A stretch of 8,641 nt of DNA from JAYWFX01 sp043778575 (GTDB lineage Bacteria; Patescibacteriota; JACMRA01): the NCBI GenBank assembly GCA_043778575.1, contig JAYWFX010000049.1, positions 1-8,641 of the forward strand. The letters are read 5' to 3'. Position numbers and translations under genes: made by a program. Shown here one piece after another: positions 7,530 through 8,641 of this stretch; position 1 is the first letter of the stretch, and each line of letters opens with the position of its first letter. The notes beneath the pieces are model-generated. The model did not search any database and was not told the DNA's origin. It worked only from the letters and a program-made list of their open reading frames with translations.

Positions 7530-7558
7530 TTGACAGAGTATAAGATATCTTATATCAT
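7530..7558 (+). promoter_or_regulatory. promoter of the toxin-antitoxin module, leaderless type
   Basis: -35 TTGACA (7530-7535), a 17-base spacer, and -10 TATCAT (7553-7558). The expected transcription start is about 7565, and the antitoxin ATG is at 7567, so the transcript should be leaderless or nearly so. The 13 bases at 7528-7540 are identical to those at 1962-1974 upstream of the ATPase gene. The spacer carries a perfect palindrome, listed separately. Confidence 0.78.
7539..7554. promoter_or_regulatory. palindromic operator candidate for antitoxin autoregulation
   Basis: TATAAGATATCTTATA is a perfect 16-bp palindrome centred between 7546 and 7547. It fills most of the spacer between the -35 and -10 boxes and covers the first two bases of the -10. 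A protein bound here would block RNA polymerase. Ribbon-helix-helix antitoxins, alone or with their toxin, commonly repress their own operon through such sites, so the protein encoded at 7567-7827 is the natural candidate. Binding itself is inferred. The sister promoter at 1964-1992 lacks this palindrome. Confidence 0.62.
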
Positions 7559-7566
7559 ATAAAAAT

Positions 7567-7827
7567 ATGAAAACAATCGAAGCAACTAAACTCACAATCT
7601 ATCTGCCAAAGACAATAAAGGCAAAACTACAGCGTCAAGCAATTCAGCAAAAGATTAGTGTATCAAAACTCATTTTAGTATTATTAAGCGGTAATGAAAA
7701 CAAAGAACCAAACAGATTATTAAAATATTTTACTATGGGAGATCCAGAAACTGTACTAGAACTTGAAGCTCAGATTGAATTTAACAAAAAAGACTTTCGG
7801 AGTAAAAAAGACCTTGATATTTTCTAA
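7567..7827 (+). CDS. ribbon-helix-helix antitoxin (VapB role)
   Basis: An 86-residue antitoxin partner for the PIN toxin that follows. The N-terminal half reads as a ribbon-helix-helix DNA-binding fold: a beta strand (KLTIYLP, 8-14), helix 1 (KTIKAKLQRQAIQQ, 15-28), a turn, and helix 2 (SVSKLILVLLS, 31-41). The C-terminal half is charged (LELEAQIEFNKKDFRSKKDLDIF within 64-86) and would be the flexible part that wraps the toxin. The stop codon is 2 bases before the toxin ATG, so translation is probably coupled. The start lies next to the predicted transcription start. A 16-bp palindrome in the promoter suggests that it represses itself. The sequence is more A+T-rich than xseA and folD, which fits a horizontally moving module. 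The fold and context are clear, but the exact antitoxin family is not assigned. Confidence 0.8.
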   Translation: MKTIEATKLTIYLPKTIKAKLQRQAIQQKISVSKLILVLLSGNENKEPNRLLKYFTMGDPETVLELEAQIEFNKKDFRSKKDLDIF

Positions 7828-7829
7828 GT

Positions 7830-8228
7830 ATGTTTTTACTAGATACAAACATACTCACAGGTATATATAAAAATGATAATTTGATTTTAAAAAATTTAGC
7901 TAAAAAAACTGACGATCAATTCAGCACATGCCTTTTCTGTGTCTCAGAAATTCTTTATGGTATAAACAGGTTACCATCTTCAAAGAGAAAACTAGACTTT
8001 GAATTATTTTATGGCAGACTTTTTACTGATATTATCATGCTCGATTTTACATTTGAAGCAGCTGTAGCCTTTGCTGATATAAAGTTAAAATCAAGAAATC
8101 AAGGTAATATAATCGAGGATTCTGATCTATTAATCGCCGCTACTGCTATAGCGAACGAGGCAATTTTAGTAACTAGAAATATAGAACATTTTGAGAGAAT
8201 ATCAGGGCTAGAGGTTGTGGAGTGGTAA
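7830..8228 (+). CDS. vapC: VapC-type PIN-domain toxin ribonuclease
   Basis: A 132-residue PIN-domain protein, the normal VapC length. VapC toxins are Mg2+-dependent ribonucleases that cut tRNA or rRNA when freed from the antitoxin. The acidic metal-binding residues are in place: Asp5 in LLDTN (3-7), Glu40 in SEILYG (39-44), and Asp99 in DSDLLIAATA (97-106). The fourth position lies in TRNIEHF (115-121), where Asn117 stands for the usual aspartate, a common variant among VapC proteins. The catalytic core therefore looks intact. It starts 2 bases after the antitoxin stop and has no Shine-Dalgarno, consistent with re-initiation from the upstream frame. The sequence is A+T-rich like its partner. 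An insertion sequence follows about 200-260 bases downstream, so this is part of an accessory patch. Confidence 0.9.
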   Translation: MFLLDTNILTGIYKNDNLILKNLAKKTDDQFSTCLFCVSEILYGINRLPSSKRKLDFELFYGRLFTDIIMLDFTFEAAVAFADIKLKSRNQGNIIEDSDLLIAATAIANEAILVTRNIEHFERISGLEVVEW

Positions 8229-8244
8229 ATCAAAGTATTTTCCA

Positions 8245-8264
8245 AAACTTTATTACATAAGTTT
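8245..8264 (+). terminator. weak hairpin after vapC
   Basis: AAACTT-T-AT / ATAAGTTT (8245-8264) can fold into an 8-bp A+T-rich stem with one bulged T and a TAC loop, 17 bases after the vapC stop. It is followed by an A-run, not a T-run, so it does not look like a standard intrinsic terminator. Confidence 0.22.
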
Positions 8265-8310
8265 GTTAAAAAATAAAAATTCTAATATATTTCTGAAATA
8301 AAACAAAAAA

Positions 8311-8457
8311 ATGTCTAAACAAAAAAATAAACCAAGTGGTGTATTTGGAACAATTGGTTTACCTTGGCTTTTTGAAAAAATGAGTGAGCATCGTGCTCGA
8401 ACTTTATTCTCCACTCTTTGGTTCAAATCCCCCGCATTCATGCGGGACATTGATTGA
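8311..8457 (+). pseudogene. orphan 48-codon frame running into the IS end
   Basis: A short ATG frame not recognised as any family. It begins MSKQKNKPSGVFGTIGLP and continues with basic and hydrophobic residues (SEHRARTLFSTLWFK) to a TGA at 8455-8457. No Shine-Dalgarno precedes it; the upstream sequence is A-rich. Its last dozen codons lie inside the strong dyad at 8421-8460, which probably belongs to the left end of the neighbouring insertion sequence. The simplest reading is a gene start cut off by the insertion, with the last codons supplied by the element. It may equally be a chance frame. It would be the only frame in the window ending in TGA, which is mild evidence against an intact gene. 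Confidence 0.3.
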
Positions 8458-8460
8458 AAC
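8421..8460. repeat. strong imperfect palindrome, likely IS left-end hairpin
   Basis: The core CCCGCATTCATGCGGG (8431-8446) forms a 6-bp G+C-rich stem with a TTCA loop (7 bp if a two-base loop is allowed), unusual in this A+T-rich region. Outer arms GTTCAAATC (8421-8429) and GATTGAAAC (8452-8460) pair at 7 of 9 positions. The whole dyad ends 24 bases before the tnpA ATG. IS200/IS605 elements have no terminal inverted repeats; instead they carry subterminal hairpins that TnpA recognises as single-stranded DNA, which fits this position. An alternative is a regulatory hairpin that shields tnpA translation, as known for IS200. Confidence 0.6.
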
Positions 8461-8484
8461 TTAGAGTTGTGATTATGTTGATTG

Positions 8485-8641
8485 ATGCAGAGTAAAGATA
8501 CAAATAATTATCAATCTTCAAGTCACTCTAAATTTGATCTCAGAGTACACTTGGTATGGATAACTAAATACAGATACAAAGTAATAACAAAACAATTAGG
8601 ATCAAGACTCATAGAGATAATCAGAATAATTTGTAAAAACA
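8485..8641 (+). CDS. tnpA: IS200/IS605-family transposase TnpA, N-terminal part
   Basis: The first 52 residues of a Y1 (HUH) transposase, which moves single-stranded DNA by a peel-and-paste route. The match is clear in HSKFDLRVHLVWITKYRYK (14-32), the conserved opening strand of the TnpA_IS200 fold, followed by a helix (LIEIIRIICKN, 42-52). Full-length TnpA proteins are about 130-150 residues, so the metal-binding HUH motif and the catalytic tyrosine lie past the window end and cannot be checked. The ATG at 8485-8487 is preferred; an in-frame TTG lies directly before it, and no Shine-Dalgarno is seen. An ATG at 8475 is in another frame and stops after six codons. Weak translation of tnpA is typical for this family. 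Confidence 0.9.
   Translation, partial: MQSKDTNNYQSSSHSKFDLRVHLVWITKYRYKVITKQLGSRLIEIIRIICKN

Larger units (their letters stand above)
8421..8641 (+). mobile_element. left part of an IS200/IS605-family element (cut by window end)
   Basis: This comprises the dyad at 8421-8460 and the start of tnpA from 8485. The true left boundary cannot be fixed from one copy. In this family the cleavage site lies a short distance 5' of the hairpin, so the element probably begins somewhere around 8400-8420. The right end and any tnpB gene are outside the window. TTGATTGA occurs twice (8450-8457 and 8478-8485). It contains a TTGAT pentamer like the target of some members of this family, but its position downstream of the hairpin does not fit a left cleavage site. 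Confidence 0.65.

Noticed and set aside
8417..8433. tRNA T-arm look-alike (GGTTCAAATCC)
   Set aside because: Only two of the five T-stem pairs form, and no acceptor, D or anticodon arm can be built upstream.
8253..8450. Minus-strand 65-codon frame between vapC and tnpA
   Set aside because: Low-complexity, Phe/Leu-rich product, antisense to the IS end, with no motif or start signal.
8421..8460. CRISPR-like repeat unit (palindromic core and an ending in ATTGAAAC)
   Set aside because: It occurs once, with no second copy or spacer pattern in the following 180 bases, and no cas gene is present. Its position before tnpA explains it better.
8311..8641. Read-through of the 48-codon frame into tnpA in the same frame if TGA meant glycine
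   Set aside because: The frames do match and three TGA codons separate them, but the long genes contain no in-frame TGA, so the standard code applies.

Overview
The window looks like chromosome from a small-genome bacterium of the Candidate Phyla Radiation (Patescibacteria). This placement is an inference. It rests on the A+T-rich sequence, divergent and oddly extended housekeeping proteins (PurB, FolD, XseA), a stand-alone membrane-anchored VirD4/TraG-type ATPase, and starts with no recognisable Shine-Dalgarno sequence. The standard bacterial code fits. The four long genes have no in-frame TGA, glycine is written GGN, and every confident gene ends in TAA or TAG.

Layout. 1-116 is a short left edge with no supportable gene. 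117-1856 (minus) is adenylosuccinate lyase, purB, with an N-terminal and a C-terminal extension. 1857-2003 is a divergent intergenic region holding a near-consensus sigma70-type promoter that places the start of transcription almost on the next start codon. 2004-7149 (plus) is a three-gene run: a 900-residue VirD4/TraG/HerA-type ATPase, a divergent folD, and xseA (exonuclease VII large subunit) carrying an N-terminal HEAT-like domain. The gaps are 31 and 15 bases, so one transcript is likely. 7167-7466 (minus) is a small membrane protein convergent with xseA.

7528-8228 is a toxin-antitoxin module: a ribbon-helix-helix antitoxin and a VapC-type PIN toxin. Its promoter shares a 13-base block, the same -10 hexamer and the same 17-base spacer with the ATPase promoter, and carries a 16-bp perfect palindrome between its -35 and -10 boxes, which is the expected place for an autoregulatory operator. 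8229-8641 holds a 48-codon orphan reading frame that runs into a strong dyad, followed by the first 52 codons of an IS200/IS605-family TnpA cut by the window end.

How the genes fit together. PurB (purine synthesis) and FolD (one-carbon folate) are metabolic. The ATPase and ExoVII both belong to families that handle DNA, although no conjugation, pilus or competence gene is visible here. The right third (toxin-antitoxin plus insertion sequence) is an accessory stretch. The most notable points are the paired leaderless-type promoters, the palindrome built into the toxin-antitoxin promoter, the HEAT-XseA fusion, a calcium-loop-like motif in the ATPase, and the insertion-sequence junction at the right edge. 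No clearly new multi-gene system is evident.
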